Assembly (NCBI GenBank): GCA_946538475.1
Contig: CAMNGN010000128.1
Coordinates: forward strand, 1 to 5,582
DNA length: 5,582 bases
Direction of reading: 5' to 3'
From: an uncultured Blautia sp.
Lineage (GTDB): Bacteria; Bacillota; Clostridia; Lachnospirales; Lachnospiraceae
Every line of letters starts with the position of its first letter. Positions within the stretch are counted from its first letter, which is position 1. The notes beneath the pieces were generated by a model, which worked only from the letters and a program-made list of their open reading frames with translations, ran no database searches and had not been told where the DNA came from. A program made the position numbers and the translations under genes. Below, in pieces: positions 1-5,558 of this stretch.

Positions 1-3
1 GTT

Positions 4-111
4 GTGCCTGCCCGAAGAGACAAGATGCTTAGAAGAACTTAGCCGCGAAGGCTCTCCTGAGCGGCGGCCCTGGTTCTTCTTAGCAGATTGGCTCTGAGGA
101 TCAGCAGGCAC
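4..111 (+). ncRNA. Possible structured RNA: long nested hairpin, unidentified
   Basis: Two arms fold over 108 nt. The closing helix is a perfect 8 bp (4-11 with 104-111). Inside it, 16-19 pair with 92-95 and 21-23 with 88-90. A 12-position helix (27-38 with 73-84) has one T/T mismatch. A GCCGC/GCGGC helix (42-46 with 64-68) is capped by GCTC/GAGC (51-54 with 59-62) around a TCCT loop. Read on the plus strand, two opposed GA/GA steps (14-15 with 96-97; 24-25 with 86-87) could form tandem sheared G-A pairs; on the minus strand they would be UC/UC. That is the only reason for choosing plus. No promoter or plus-strand terminator is visible. It does not match the sequence signatures I know for 4.5S/SRP RNA, RNase P RNA or tmRNA. 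It could also be a DNA-level inverted repeat, or the leader of a minus-strand gene lying beyond position 1. Confidence 0.35.
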
Positions 112-220
112 CTGTTCGCAGACTGATGCCACTTCGCGATGCGTCCTGCAGCGGGGATAGATGGGGCGGGGCGTGATCACATCAGTAACGTTGGCGGAAA
201 GCCCCCTCCTCAGACATCCC
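112..220. other. Intergenic stretch without a recognised gene
   Basis: This is GC-rich sequence between the hairpin at 4-111 and the terminator of the ACT-domain gene. A 7-base segment at 132-138 (CTTCGCG) is complementary to 44-50 inside the hairpin, so it could take part in an alternative or pseudoknotted fold. I see no tRNA, no clear promoter and no complete open frame with a ribosome binding site. A minus-strand frame starting at a GTG at 180 stays open to the left edge but has no Shine-Dalgarno sequence. Confidence 0.4.
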
Positions 221-252
221 AAAAAACAGCCTGCCCGGGAAACCGGGCAGGC
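221..252 (-). terminator. Rho-independent terminator of the paaK-ACT operon
   Basis: A perfect 10-bp GC-rich stem (229-238 with 243-252) closes a 4-base loop. On the minus strand it is followed by TG and then six T residues (226 down to 221). It begins 24 bp after the stop codon of the ACT-domain gene, which is a normal position for an intrinsic terminator. There is no T-run on the plus-strand side, so it acts on minus-strand transcripts only. Confidence 0.93.
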
Positions 253-276
253 GATAAAGTACAGCTTAATTAAAAA

Positions 277-708
277 TCAAATATCCTGCAGCTCATCCTG
301 GCACACAGGTTTGATTCCTGCTTTGGTGAGGATCTCTCCCGCTTTCTGGTTATCCTCCACACGAAGGATCATATAAGCACGGCCCTTCTTGCGGGTGGTA
401 AAAGCATACATATACTCCAGGTTCACGCCACCGTCCCCAAGCAGACGGATCGTCTTGGAAAGCGCTCCCGGCTCATCCGGAATTTCAATAGCCAGAACCT
501 TGGTGATCTTAAAGATGTAGCCGGCATCTTTAAGAACAGTGGACGCATTATAGACATCGTTTACAATAATACGGGCGATACCGAAATCCGCCGCTTCGGC
601 GAGCGACAGGGCACGCATATCCACACCGTTGCCCGAAAGCACATCTGTGAAATCGGCGAGTCTTCCCGGCTTGTTTTCCAGGAATACACTGATCTGTTTC
701 ACTGTCAT
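277..708 (-). CDS. Tandem ACT-domain protein, probable amino-acid-binding regulator
   Basis: The 143-residue protein consists almost entirely of two ACT domains and has no attached enzyme or DNA-binding domain. The first (about residues 4-70) carries the ENKPGRL turn at 11-17 and the second (about 72-140) the PDEPGAL turn at 77-83; this P-G turn sits at the usual ligand-binding edge of ACT domains. ACT domains usually bind amino acids or similar small molecules and pass the signal to a partner. Stand-alone tandem-ACT proteins are frequently encoded beside phenylacetate-CoA ligase in clostridia and archaea, and here the gene follows paaK by 22 bp. An aromatic or branched amino acid as ligand is inference. 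The ATG start is backed by a purine-rich Shine-Dalgarno stretch (AAAGGGGGT) 6 bases upstream. It is the last gene of its operon, with a strong terminator just after it. Family is sure; ligand and target are unknown. Confidence 0.9.
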   Translation of the reverse strand: MTVKQISVFLENKPGRLADFTDVLSGNGVDMRALSLAEAADFGIARIIVNDVYNASTVLKDAGYIFKITKVLAIEIPDEPGALSKTIRLLGDGGVNLEYMYAFTTRKKGRAYMILRVEDNQKAGEILTKAGIKPVCQDELQDI

Positions 709-730
709 GGTAATACCCCCTTTTAACTTA

Positions 731-2038
731 TCAGCCTTGATACAGGTTACGTTTATCGATCACACGGACCGCTTTTCCTTCGCTCCGGGTGATTGCCTTG
801 GGATTGACCAGTTTAACCTTCGCGTAAATGCCGAGCATCGCTTTAAGCGCAGCGATAAGCTCTTTCTCTCTTGCGGAGACTTCGCTCAGACTGTCGGAGA
901 ACATCTCCGGTGTCATCTCCACCTGAACCTCGATGGTATCGCTGTTGTTGACACGGTCTACGATGATCTGATAGTTTGCCGGATAACCCTTGTTCATAAG
1001 AACAGTCTCGATCTGAGACGGGAATACATTGACACCCTTCACGATCAGCATATCATCGGCACGGCCGAGCGGTTTGGTCATACGAACGTGAGTACGCCCG
1101 CAGGAGCATTTTTCACGGCTCAGGATGCAGATGTCCCTGGTGCGGTAACGCATCAGCGGAAACGCTTCCTTGGTAATACTGGTAAAAACAAGCTCGCCCT
1201 TCTCACCGTCCGGAAGGACCTCTCCGGTCTTCGGGTTGATGACTTCGGCGATAAAATGATCCTCGTTCACGTGCATTCCCTTCTGCTCGGAGCACTCGAA
1301 CGAAACACCGGGGCCGGAAATCTCGGTAAGGCCGTAAATATCGTAAGCCTTGATCCCGAGCTTCTCCTCGATATCATGACGCATCTCCTCTGTCCAGGCC
1401 TCTGCGCCAAAAATGCCGGCTTTAAGCCTGATCTGATCGCGGACACCGCGCTCAATAATGCTCTCGGCCAGGTATGCGGCATAAGAAGGCGTGCAGCAGA
1501 TGATCGTAGAACCGAGATCGGTCAAGAACTGGATCTGACGCTCGGTATTTCCGGATGACATCGGCAGTGTAAGGCATCCTACTTTGTGTGAACCGCCATT
1601 GAGTCCGGGGCCGCCGGTGAACAGGCCGTAACCATAAGATATATGACATACATCCTCTTTGGTTCCGCCCGCAGCGACGATAGCTCTGGCACAGCAGTCC
1701 TCCCACAGGTCGAGGTCATGCTGCGTGTAGAACGCGACAACTCTTCGGCCTGTCGTGCCGCTGGTCGACTGGATACGCACGCAATCCGAAAGCGGACGCG
1801 CCAGCAGCCCGTAAGGGTACGCATCCCTGAGGTCATCTTTTGTGATAAACGGAAGTTTTTTCAGATCGTCCACACCTTTGATATCTTCGGGTGTCAGTCC
1901 GGCAGCTTCCATTCTTTCACGGTAGAGGGGAACATTATCCCACACGTTTTTGACCTGTTTCACAAGGCGTTCGCTCTGCCATTCTCTGATCTGTTCGGGA
2001 GATGCGCATTCGATCTCGGGCTGGTAATATCTTTCCAT
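731..2038 (-). CDS. paaK: Phenylacetate-CoA ligase
   Basis: This cytoplasmic ATP-dependent acyl-CoA synthetase forms an acyl-adenylate from an aryl acetate (typically phenylacetate) and then the CoA thioester, with release of AMP. At 435 residues it has the normal family length. Visible motifs are the phosphate-binding loop STSGTTGRR (91-99), YGLTE (235-239), YRTRD (298-302), the hinge segment GRADDMLIVKGVNVFPSQIE (325-344), and a C-terminal RSEGKAVRV with the expected catalytic lysine at 422. A CxCGR motif typical of the family is at 311-315. The ATG at 2038 was chosen because the protein starts like family members there and AAAGGA lies upstream. The longer frame would begin at an ATG inside the probable -10 box. 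In anaerobes this enzyme commonly works on arylacetates made from aromatic amino acids, for example with indolepyruvate ferredoxin oxidoreductase. No such oxidoreductase is in the window, so the substrate could be indoleacetate or another aryl acid. Confidence 0.95.
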   Translation of the reverse strand: MERYYQPEIECASPEQIREWQSERLVKQVKNVWDNVPLYRERMEAAGLTPEDIKGVDDLKKLPFITKDDLRDAYPYGLLARPLSDCVRIQSTSGTTGRRVVAFYTQHDLDLWEDCCARAIVAAGGTKEDVCHISYGYGLFTGGPGLNGGSHKVGCLTLPMSSGNTERQIQFLTDLGSTIICCTPSYAAYLAESIIERGVRDQIRLKAGIFGAEAWTEEMRHDIEEKLGIKAYDIYGLTEISGPGVSFECSEQKGMHVNEDHFIAEVINPKTGEVLPDGEKGELVFTSITKEAFPLMRYRTRDICILSREKCSCGRTHVRMTKPLGRADDMLIVKGVNVFPSQIETVLMNKGYPANYQIIVDRVNNSDTIEVQVEMTPEMFSDSLSEVSAREKELIAALKAMLGIYAKVKLVNPKAITRSEGKAVRVIDKRNLYQG

Positions 2039-2117
2039 GGTGCTATGTTTCCTTTCTGTTAGTGTGATAAATACCATCCGAATAAAACTCTGTAAACACA
2101 GAACATGCATAATCATG

Positions 2118-2127
2118 CATCCGGATG
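2118..2127. promoter_or_regulatory. 10-bp palindrome at the predicted paaK transcription start, possible operator
   Basis: CATCCGGATG is a perfect palindrome that covers the expected start site (about 2126) of the promoter just upstream. Beside it, 2105-2120 holds two ATGCAT palindromes 4 bp apart. Further into the leader, a 5-bp stem with a 4-base loop spans 2089-2102, and a second CATCCG is present at 2075-2080. A dyad on the start site is a common place for a repressor to bind, but no regulator for it can be named from the sequence. Confidence 0.35.
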
Positions 2128-2132
2128 AATAT

Positions 2133-2161
2133 ATCATAACACTTGATCACAAAAACGTAAA
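2133..2161 (-). promoter_or_regulatory. Predicted sigma-A-type promoter of paaK, extended -10
   Basis: On the minus strand the -10 hexamer is TATGAT (2138 to 2133), preceded by TGT, which makes an extended -10. A -35-like TTTACG (2161 to 2156) lies exactly 17 bp upstream. Transcription would start near 2126 and give a leader of about 88 nt before the paaK ATG. The promoter sits between the terminator of the sigma-factor gene and paaK, which supports paaK and the ACT gene forming a separate transcription unit. Confidence 0.65.
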
Positions 2162-2173
2162 TAGATAAGTGAC

Positions 2174-2203
2174 AATAACAGCCGCAATTATTTATTGCAG
2201 CTG
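2174..2203 (-). terminator. Probable intrinsic terminator overlapping the sigma-factor stop codon
   Basis: A 10-bp stem (2194-2203 with 2179-2188) encloses a 5-base loop. One pair is G-U only when the RNA is read from the minus strand, which fits transcription in that direction. The tail on the minus strand is TTATTGT, a weak T-tract. The stop codon (2194-2192) falls at the base of the loop, so the last codons of the sigma factor form the first arm. Termination may be incomplete because of the poor tail. Confidence 0.6.
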
Positions 2204-2800
2204 CTGTAACTGCTCTCTCAGCTTTTTCAGTATCCTGCGCTCTTTTCGCGAAAGACACGACTGTGACATTCCGACAGCGGCAGCTGTCTCTTCCTGCGAC
2301 AGCATACCCTTTGCGGAACCCGAAAAGTATCTCAGCCGGATCACTTCTTTTTCTGAAGAAGACAGAGTGCTCAGCGCTTCCTTCAATCGCACTGCCAGCA
2401 GATGCTTTATCGCCCGGTTCGCGACGGGATCCCCATACTCCGTCTTCTCTTCCTGTTCGGGCAGCTCTGTCTCATGATCCAGGATCTTTCTCCGTTTTCT
2501 CAGATACATTTTCATCTCGTTTTCGATACAGTGTGTGGCATACGTGGCAATTCTTTTGCTCTGCACAGGATCGTAAGAGTCGATCGCTTTGACAAGACCG
2601 AACGCCCCTGCCGAGAGCAGTTCTTCCATTTCGGGATCGGTCCTGTACTTGTCCGCTGCCCACACGACCAGTCTGAGGTTGTGGGTCATCAGCTCATCCC
2701 TGGCTTTTCTGTCATTGTCAGTACCCAGCTTCTGTATCAGTTCTTTTTCTTTTTCCTCCGGCAGTACAGCCGGAAGTTCCTTCCCGGTTAACCAGTGCAA
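2192..2800 (-). CDS. SigE-like sporulation-type RNA polymerase sigma factor, short and divergent
   Basis: This is a sigma-70 family protein of the SigE/SigK sporulation group that would direct RNA polymerase to its own promoters. In the 202-residue product, region 2 spans about 33-105, with NLRLVV (41-46), GLVKAIDSYDP (68-78) and ATYATHCIENEMKMYLR (85-101), very close to SigE. Region 4 spans about 137-198, with the helix-turn-helix SQEETAAAVGMSQSCLSRKERR (168-189) matching the SigE pattern. I start it at TTG (2800) because AGGAGGG lies 7 bases upstream; the longer GTG start at 2830 would sit about 5 nt from the predicted transcript start and has only a GGGGA abutting it. With this start the protein begins near the mature end of SigE and lacks the roughly 27-residue pro-sequence. 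The linker between regions 2 and 4 is shortened and rewritten. No spoIIGA or sigG is adjacent, so this looks like a paralogue outside the usual locus. Spo0A boxes precede it. Confidence 0.88.
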   Translation of the reverse strand: MHWLTGKELPAVLPEEKEKELIQKLGTDNDRKARDELMTHNLRLVVWAADKYRTDPEMEELLSAGAFGLVKAIDSYDPVQSKRIATYATHCIENEMKMYLRKRRKILDHETELPEQEEKTEYGDPVANRAIKHLLAVRLKEALSTLSSSEKEVIRLRYFSGSAKGMLSQEETAAAVGMSQSCLSRKERRILKKLREQLQQLQ

Positions 2801-2807
2801 CGGTTTT

Positions 2808-2814
2808 CCCTCCT
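2808..2814 (-). promoter_or_regulatory. Consensus Shine-Dalgarno that decides the TTG start of the sigma gene
   Basis: AGGAGGG on the minus strand lies exactly 7 bases before the TTG at 2800-2798. The alternative in-frame GTG at 2830 has no properly spaced ribosome binding site. A TTG start behind a strong site is common in Firmicutes. Confidence 0.8.
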
Positions 2815-2841
2815 GTTCTTCCGTATACACTCCCCGGGATG

Positions 2842-2874
2842 ATTATAATAAAACAATTATTCATTTTTTGTCGA
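2842..2874 (-). promoter_or_regulatory. Predicted Spo0A-activated sigma-A promoter of the sigma gene
   Basis: On the minus strand there is a perfect TATAAT (2847 to 2842). No acceptable -35 lies at the normal 17 bp, where the sequence is A-rich (CAAAAA). The good match TCGACA (5 of 6 to TTGACA; 2874 to 2869) lies 21 bp upstream and is itself part of a Spo0A box. Over-long 21-22 bp spacers with a Spo0A box over the -35 are the known hallmark of the Spo0A-dependent spoIIE and spoIIG promoters of B. subtilis. Transcription would start near 2835, giving a leader of about 35 nt to the TTG start. Confidence 0.72.
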
Positions 2875-2885
2875 ATCGTGTCGAA
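2869..2885. promoter_or_regulatory. Proximal Spo0A box pair
   Basis: Two perfect TGTCGAA heptamers on the plus strand (2869-2875 and 2879-2885) are separated by 3 bp, a 10-bp repeat. This is the tandem arrangement bound by a Spo0A dimer. Their centres lie at about -37 and -47 from the predicted start of the sigma gene, and the first overlaps its -35 element. Confidence 0.78.
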
Positions 2886-2900
2886 ACCACATGAAAATCG

Positions 2901-2927
2901 TTCGAGAAAATTCGACATATTTCGACA
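2901..2927. promoter_or_regulatory. Distal Spo0A box triplet
   Basis: Three tandem heptamers are phased at 10 bp: TTCGAGA (2901-2907, one mismatch), TTCGACA (2911-2917) and TTCGACA (2921-2927). They are inverted relative to the proximal pair. Their centres are at about -69, -79 and -89 from the predicted transcription start. The outermost box ends 3 bp from the stop codon of the upstream membrane-protein gene. Confidence 0.75.
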
Positions 2928-2930
2928 TAT

Positions 2931-4775
2931 TCAGGCGGATATCCCGATCTTTGCTTCATCCGGTCTCAGATCCCGCATACCTGTCTCCTCGACGGCACCT
3001 TTTGCCGTGTTCGGATGCATGCCCGAATAGATAAAGTCCGCCAAGAACACGGCCGCCAGTACCAGGCATATCGAGATAAGAATTTTCGTCTTGATCTTCG
3101 ACACCAAAAAGTCAAAAAACGGAGCGATGAAATACACCACCACACAGCACCCTACGCCGAACACCAGCAGGCCTTCCGCGCAGATTCGGCCGTGAAGGTT
3201 GAGGAAATATCCGTCGTATGACCACCATCTCTGATGGTAGGCCGTTTCCAGATACCAGGCGGAAAAGTATTCCAGAGTACCGCAGAGAATGATGGCTGTG
3301 ATAAACTCTGCCACAGGATTCTTGCGAAATCTGCTGCAGATAATGAGAACGATAGCCCCGCCGCTGCCGTAGATGGGAAGCCAGGGACCGTGCAGAGTAC
3401 CGCGGTTAGCGAATTCTCCGGTCTGCATATAGTGGAGCGCTACCTCCCATGACCAGCCGATGAAGGAGAAAACGATAAACAGAAGAATGAGCGTCCAGAC
3501 GGAATAATTGCGAAGGAACGAGAAATTCCCCATCTTTTCGATCTCACGCTTTCTCCACATGGGATTCAGCCATTCCGGATAGCATTCACCCGCCATACAG
3601 AGTTTGTAATGCTGTATGGAAAACTCACGGGCTTCCTGATCATCGTATTGTTTCTTATCCTTCATGCTGCCGATCCAGATACTGAACCAGTCGGCGAATT
3701 TTTTCTTTATTCCGGAAAGAGTGATCCGGTTTTCGTGGATCAGGGTGATCTCGTCCACAACATCGAAATAGGTCTCGTAGAGATGGATCTTATCCGCTTT
3801 TCTGAAAAGATAAGGATCGTTTCCGATCAGTGCGGTCTCTTCGATCGCATTATTGATCGCTTTCTCTCTGATCCTTGCATAGAATTCTTCGTCACAGGCG
3901 AGACGATAGCCTGCGCCGTAGATCATATCGGAGATACCAAAGGTCAGGAATTCAAGGATGTACCACCCCACAAAACTCAGCTGGAACAGGAAATAATCCA
4001 TCTTATGTCCATCCATCATTTTGCGGGACAGCATTCTTGCTTCCTTTGAAGTGATGTCGGGATTCTCGGCAATGATATTCGCAACCGGTGCGTACGCAAT
4101 AGCCCTTACGACTCCCACGATCGTCAGACACCATAAAAACCTGATGACATCCGTGACAAACATTGTCCACGCTGCTTTTATCCACTTTCTCATGGCCGGG
4201 ATCTGCAGGATGTCCCTGAAAGAAACCTTCTCATACACACGGGCTTCCAGATAAACTCTCCTGAGCGCTACAGAATATATTTTTTTGACGAAAATATAAA
4301 AAAGCGTGTAGATGATCGCAAATCCCAGAATAAACACAGCGGCTACCGCTTTATCCGACTTGACAACGGCATAGACTGCCTGCCCCAGCATCGCCGGAAG
4401 CTTGCCCGAAGTTACGGAGTTCACGACCTGCGCGAGGACGCCTCTGGTCCTGCCGAGTGCAGGATTGGTTTCCTCCGAAAGCCTCTCCTCTTCCAGCACC
4501 TTCGCCTCCTGCACGCCATACTGAAGATTGCCATTCAGAATATTGTTCAAAACATCATCTGCGTCAAGGATCGTAGCCAGGCCGTCAAATTCTATTGTGG
4601 CCGATGTACCGGATTCGCTCTTCTGTCCGATCAGCTGTCTTGAATAGGTATATTCTGTACCGAAAAGGATCATGATCAGTGTCAGTAAGGCAAGAACCAC
4701 GTAATGGCTCCGCAGGACTCTGTGTCCTTCCTTTTTGATCTCTTTTCGCATTGCAAACAGTGAATACTTATCCAT
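2931..4775 (-). CDS. Polytopic membrane protein, DUF975-like plus CmpB-like putative permease domain
   Basis: A 614-residue membrane protein made of two recognisable parts. The N-terminal half resembles DUF975: a membrane segment at about 24-40, then segments near 145-163, 205-228 and 261-285, and the typical stretch PDITSKEARMLSRKMMDGHK (239-258) followed by LSFVGWYILEFLTFGI. A charged cytoplasmic-looking linker runs from about 300 to 420. The C-terminal part (about 425-585) resembles the CmpB putative ABC-transporter permease family, with GWSWEV (440-445), NRGTLHGPWLPIYGSGG (457-473), LEYFSAW (501-507) and LHGRICAEGLLVFG (527-540), and about five membrane segments. No ATPase is encoded nearby, so a transport role is unproven and the substrate is unknown. 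The ATG at 4775 is preferred over the GTG at 4787 because GGGTGG lies 8 bases upstream. It begins 18 bp after aroD ends, so the two are probably co-transcribed. No terminator is visible after it, and read-through into the sigma gene is possible. Confidence 0.85.
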   Translation of the reverse strand: MDKYSLFAMRKEIKKEGHRVLRSHYVVLALLTLIMILFGTEYTYSRQLIGQKSESGTSATIEFDGLATILDADDVLNNILNGNLQYGVQEAKVLEEERLSEETNPALGRTRGVLAQVVNSVTSGKLPAMLGQAVYAVVKSDKAVAAVFILGFAIIYTLFYIFVKKIYSVALRRVYLEARVYEKVSFRDILQIPAMRKWIKAAWTMFVTDVIRFLWCLTIVGVVRAIAYAPVANIIAENPDITSKEARMLSRKMMDGHKMDYFLFQLSFVGWYILEFLTFGISDMIYGAGYRLACDEEFYARIREKAINNAIEETALIGNDPYLFRKADKIHLYETYFDVVDEITLIHENRITLSGIKKKFADWFSIWIGSMKDKKQYDDQEAREFSIQHYKLCMAGECYPEWLNPMWRKREIEKMGNFSFLRNYSVWTLILLFIVFSFIGWSWEVALHYMQTGEFANRGTLHGPWLPIYGSGGAIVLIICSRFRKNPVAEFITAIILCGTLEYFSAWYLETAYHQRWWSYDGYFLNLHGRICAEGLLVFGVGCCVVVYFIAPFFDFLVSKIKTKILISICLVLAAVFLADFIYSGMHPNTAKGAVEETGMRDLRPDEAKIGISA

Positions 4776-4793
4776 TACCGTTACCACCCAGTT

Positions 4794-5558
4794 TCATTTT
4801 TTTCTGTGAAGCTCCTCCAGAAGTTCACGAAGCTCGCCGATCGGCAGCTGTCCGGGAGCGGATGCGTTTCCGATAGTACCGAAGGTTACGCATGAGCCAA
4901 AATTCTCCCCCTCGATCCTGCTTACGGTTCCATCCTTACCCATGGCCATCGCGATCACCGGCTTATCGGTGACTTCGTCCACTGTCTGTCTGGTGCAGGC
5001 CATCAGTCTTTCGGTGTCCGAAGTATCATGGGGCATCACAGCCATTTTAAGCACATCGGCCCCCGATTCTCCGAGCCGGCTGAATTTTTCCAGAAGTTCA
5101 TCATTCTCCGCTGTTTTTTCGAAGTCGTGGTTTGACGCGATCACTTTCACGCCGAGTCCCTGAAGCTTTTCGATCAGCGCTCCCATTTCTTCGGGATCCT
5201 GCAGATACTCGATATCGATCAGATCGGCCCTGCCGCTTTCCGCCGCCGTCTCATTGAGTGCGATGTAATCACGGGCGGAATACCGGAAATTTCCTCCTTC
5301 CCGGTCGGTCCTGATCGTAAAAATGAGCGGAATATCGGGTGCTGCACCGGATACCGCGTAAAGTGTCTCTTCCAGGTATTTTTTTGGAGATTCTTCTTTC
5401 CAGAAATCCATTCTCCATTCGATCAGCTCGGCACCTGCATCCGCAGCGTTTTTTACCTGAGCGAGAATATCATCTTTTGTCTCGCCCGTAACCGGAACAC
5501 AGATTTTGGGCATACCTGTACCCAGCGCGGTTCCTCTGACATATAGTGGTTTTGTCAT
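4794..5558 (-). CDS. aroD: 3-dehydroquinate dehydratase, type I
   Basis: This enzyme catalyses the third step of the shikimate pathway, converting 3-dehydroquinate to 3-dehydroshikimate through a Schiff-base lysine, on the route to chorismate and the aromatic amino acids. The 254-residue length is normal for type I. Active-site residues are all present at positions one higher than in the Salmonella enzyme: Glu47 and Arg49 (IEWRMD), Arg83 and Glu87 (TIRTDREGG), His144 (ASNHDFEKT), the Schiff-base Lys171 (ADVLKMAV), Arg214 (GTVSRI), and Ser233 and Gln237 (NASAPGQ). The ATG start is preceded by GGAAGGA about 9-10 bases upstream. Its promoter lies outside the window. The next gene downstream encodes an unrelated membrane protein. 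Assignment is secure; a degradative (quinate) role is possible, but nothing in the context suggests it. Confidence 0.97.
   Translation of the reverse strand: MTKPLYVRGTALGTGMPKICVPVTGETKDDILAQVKNAADAGAELIEWRMDFWKEESPKKYLEETLYAVSGAAPDIPLIFTIRTDREGGNFRYSARDYIALNETAAESGRADLIDIEYLQDPEEMGALIEKLQGLGVKVIASNHDFEKTAENDELLEKFSRLGESGADVLKMAVMPHDTSDTERLMACTRQTVDEVTDKPVIAMAMGKDGTVSRIEGENFGSCVTFGTIGNASAPGQLPIGELRELLEELHRKK

Noticed and set aside
12..103. Kink-turn in the hairpin at 4-111
   Set aside because: A 3-base bulge (96-98) with possible tandem G-A pairs (14-15 with 99-100) can be drawn, but the bases expected to form the non-canonical stem (12-13 against 101-103) do not pair.
4..111. Retron msr-msd RNA
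   Set aside because: The terminal inverted repeats suggested it, but everything folds into one nested arm rather than separate msr and msd parts, and no reverse transcriptase is in the window.
629..1558. 309-codon open frame on the plus strand
   Set aside because: It lies entirely antisense to paaK and the start of the ACT gene, both with unmistakable family motifs. Its translation shows no recognisable domain, and its start lies inside the ACT gene.
2039..2137. N-terminal extension of PaaK by 33 residues
   Set aside because: The upstream ATG is part of the predicted -10 hexamer, so it would not be in the mRNA; the extra residues do not resemble the family, and a good ribosome binding site precedes the ATG at 2038.
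2848..2870. Conventional 17-bp-spaced -35 for the sigma-gene promoter
   Set aside because: At 16-18 bp from TATAAT the sequence is a run of A with no resemblance to TTGACA; the only good -35 is at 21 bp, within the Spo0A box.
4776..4787. GTG start four codons upstream for the membrane protein
   Set aside because: The GGGTGG ribosome binding site overlaps that GTG and is correctly spaced only for the ATG at 4775.
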